DNA of 64,000 bases, taken from NCBI RefSeq assembly GCF_041296385.1, contig NC_091033.1, forward strand, positions 15,582,501 to 15,646,500. Direction: 5' to 3'. Shown in pieces: positions 62,500 to 64,000 of this stretch; the stretch's first letter is position 1; each line of letters starts with the position of its first letter. The notes under the pieces are model-generated. The model saw only the letters and a program-made list of their open reading frames with translations. It was not told the origin of the DNA and made no database searches. The DNA comes from Aphelocoma coerulescens (taxonomy: Eukaryota > Chordata > Aves > Passeriformes > Corvidae). Position numbers and translations under genes: made by a program.

Positions 62500-63750
62500 T
62501 TTGCCTTTTGCAGCCCCAGGTCTGGTGCCCATGTGAGGCTCTCGTTCTCCGCCGGCAGGCGCCGTGCTGCCCGTGCAGCCGCCCGAGCTCATGAGCACGG
62601 GGACCATACGGTGCCCGGGGCAGGGCAGGACCCCCGGACAGCCCCGGAGCCGCCACGCACCGCCCATCCCGGGCTGCAGTCTCTTCCCGCGGGGCTCCTG
62701 CGGGAGGGACCCACACCCGGCACCTCTCCAGTGACACCACGCTGGCAATGCGTGGCCCAAGTAAGTCAGTAACTCTTTTGAAAAAGCAAATATAAATACG
62801 TGTGGTTTCAGTTCAGTACGGAACAGTTATTTTGCACTTACCGCTTGGCCCTGGCAGTGGCTCGGGCCTGCCGGCGCACGCCGCTGAAGTGCCCTCATCG
62901 CCGGCCTGGCTTGGGGCACGGGGGTCCCGCCGGCGCCTTGGGTCCGCCGCGCCCTACGGGGAAACAAAGGACAGTGAGCACCGGGGGCAGCGGACAGACA
63001 GCACCGGCCCGCGGCCGCTCCGCTGGTGCATCAGACACGACCTGGCTTGGACAACGGTAGTCAACACTGTCGCTCTGACGGGGAAAGAGTCATCACCTCT
63101 ACCAGCGAACGCCTGGACACGCCCAAGGAAGCTCCGAAGCGCCGTGTGACCTTCCTGGGAAGAGCGGCCGGAGCCCGGTGAGGGGCCCTTGGGGATAAGG
63201 CCCGAGGCCGAGAGGGAGCGAGGCGATCACACGGAACGGCGGATGCCTCAGCGGTCGGTCGGGCGGGCACGGAGACGCCCCCGGCCGCCCGCAGGAGCCC
63301 GGCCACCCACCCAGGAAGGGGCAAAAGGGAATCCCGGATCCGCCCAGCCCACCAGTACCTGCACGCACCTCGGCCGCTGCGGAGAAAGAGGCCGCGAGGG
63401 CCCGCGCGAGGCGCTTTATGGGCTCCGCAGGCCCCGCCCCGGGCCCGCCCTGCTCGCCCGCGCTGAGGGGCGGCCATCGTCACCATGTCGGGTGGTGCCG
63501 CGGGGGTCCTGCGGAGCCGCTCCTGCTCTATCCCCGCCCCGCCGCCCGCAGGGGGGCCGGATCATCTTCCCGCCGGTGCCGCGAGCTGGAAGCTGGGGAA
63601 GGCGGTGGGAGGCACGGCTGGAGTGGCGGTCCGCCATTTCGCGGTGCCGCGCGCTGCGCCGCATGGCGAGGCCCGGCTGCGCTGTGGGCGGGTGAAGGCG
63701 GCCGGGGGCAAGCGAAGAGGGGCGAGCAGCGGAACCCGGGATATCTGTAC
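62500..63750. promoter_or_regulatory. CpG island, bidirectional ZFAS1/ZNFX1 promoter
   Basis: This block is very GC- and CpG-rich. The ZFAS1 start is on the - strand near 63391. On the + strand, a YY1-like CCGCCATTT (about 63628) and a donor-like GGGCGG|GTGAAG (after 63691) suggest a ZNFX1 first, non-coding exon around 63600-63691. The ZNFX1 assignment rests on human gene order: ZFAS1 and ZNFX1 are divergent there. No ZNFX1 coding sequence is in the window. Confidence 0.65.
63021..63107 (-). ncRNA. SNORD12: C/D-box snoRNA, SNORD12-like (first in host, intron 1)
   Basis: On the - strand, the terminal stem CGCTGGT/ACCAGCG encloses box C GTGATGA (63096-63090) and box D CTGA (63034-63031). An internal GTCAGAGCGACAGTG guide-like segment is shared with the other two copies, followed by TTGA as a possible box D'. 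The 3' end lies about 65 nt from the exon 2 acceptor, a usual intronic snoRNA distance. This copy is clearly diverged from the other two. The family methylates 28S rRNA. Assignment to a specific member is not possible by eye. Confidence 0.88.
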
Positions 63751-63839
63751 GTGTGGTATTCTTTACCGGGATGGGCGAGCGTGGCTTTGGACATTTAATT
63801 TTCTCTTACAAAATAAAAATAAAAACCAAAACAACAGTT

Positions 63840-63895
63840 CAGAGATGTTCAGTGACTTGTCCAAAGGCACGAGCAGCTGCAGCGCCAACATCCAT
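63840..63895 (-). mobile_element. MIR-like SINE fragment (weak)
   Basis: The stretch AGAGATGTTCAGTGACTTGT followed by CCAAAGGCAC resembles the reverse complement of the MIR core. It is short and diverged. It probably lies in the first ZNFX1 intron. Confidence 0.4.
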
Positions 63896-64000
63896 CACGC
63901 CCGTGGTCCCGTCAGGCCAGAGCAGCAGCCCCAGCAGCCTGTTCGGTGCTTCCCGCGCAGCCCTAGGTCGGCCTCTGCTGCTACACCGGAGCTCGGCTTG

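Larger units (their letters stand above)
59385..63391 (-). ncRNA. ZFAS1: ZFAS1 ortholog, snoRNA host lncRNA
   Basis: Placement between KCNB1 and the expected ZNFX1 promoter, - strand direction and three SNORD12-type intronic snoRNAs identify this as ZFAS1. Proposed structure: exon 1 63391-63369; exon 2 62953-62842; exon 3 62036-61904; exon 4 61087-60946; then a terminal exon ending after AATAAA at 59405-59400. Splice sites of exons 2 to 4 are clear (TTTCCCCGTAG, TTTACCCCCAG twice, and donors GTAAGT, GTAAGT, GTAAGA). The terminal exon could start at 59791 or 59648; both have good acceptors. A likely 5'TOP start (CTCTTTCTCC) follows an ATAAA box about 25 bp upstream, typical of snoRNA hosts. 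Exons 3 and 4 are duplicates of each other. The spliced RNA has no convincing long reading frame. In mammals ZFAS1 hosts SNORD12, 12B and 12C. Confidence 0.85.

Overview
The window is vertebrate nuclear DNA, most likely from a bird. It has intron-rich, widely spaced genes, CpG-island promoters and few interspersed repeats. The gene order is anchored by the KCNB1 to ZNFX1/ZFAS1 interval (human 20q13). No bacterial operon, phage or CRISPR structure is present. The exact species cannot be read from the sequence.

Layout. Positions 1-19977 are the 3' part of the large first coding intron of KCNB1 on the + strand; exon 1 with the T1 domain lies upstream of the window. The final KCNB1 coding exon is 19978-21999 and carries S1 to S6, the pore and the whole C-terminal tail. 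A long 3'UTR of about 8.3 kb follows, with several possible poly(A) sites and a likely distal end near 30275. A GT/CA-rich minisatellite of about 1.56 kb occupies 30605-32169.

Between KCNB1 and ZFAS1 I reconstruct two genes by joining exons by eye. The first is a five-exon + strand gene (37106-44716, 157 residues) that I do not recognise; all four introns have GT-AG ends and compatible phases. The second is a complete five-exon - strand gene (51611 down to 46878, 267 residues) clearly related to SBSPON: signal peptide, somatomedin-B domain, thrombospondin type-1 domain and the conserved C-terminal cysteine region. Because SBSPON lies beside KCNB2 on human 8q, this copy beside KCNB1 looks like the other ohnolog of an ancient duplication. 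The two genes converge tail to tail.

The right end is the ZFAS1 snoRNA host gene on the - strand, starting near 63391 with a 5'TOP-like start. Three successive introns each carry one C/D-box snoRNA of SNORD12 type. Two of the three snoRNA/exon units form a nearly identical tandem duplication (offset 950 bp). A CpG island at 62500-63750 is shared with the expected divergent ZNFX1 promoter on the + strand. The space between the SBSPON-like promoter and ZFAS1 holds a MIR-like SINE remnant, a T27 tract, a possible LTR fragment and two adjacent GC-rich minisatellites.

How they work together: KCNB1 is a neuronal delayed-rectifier channel, the SBSPON-like protein is a predicted secreted matrix protein, and ZFAS1 supplies snoRNAs for rRNA 2'-O-methylation. 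They share a syntenic block rather than a pathway.
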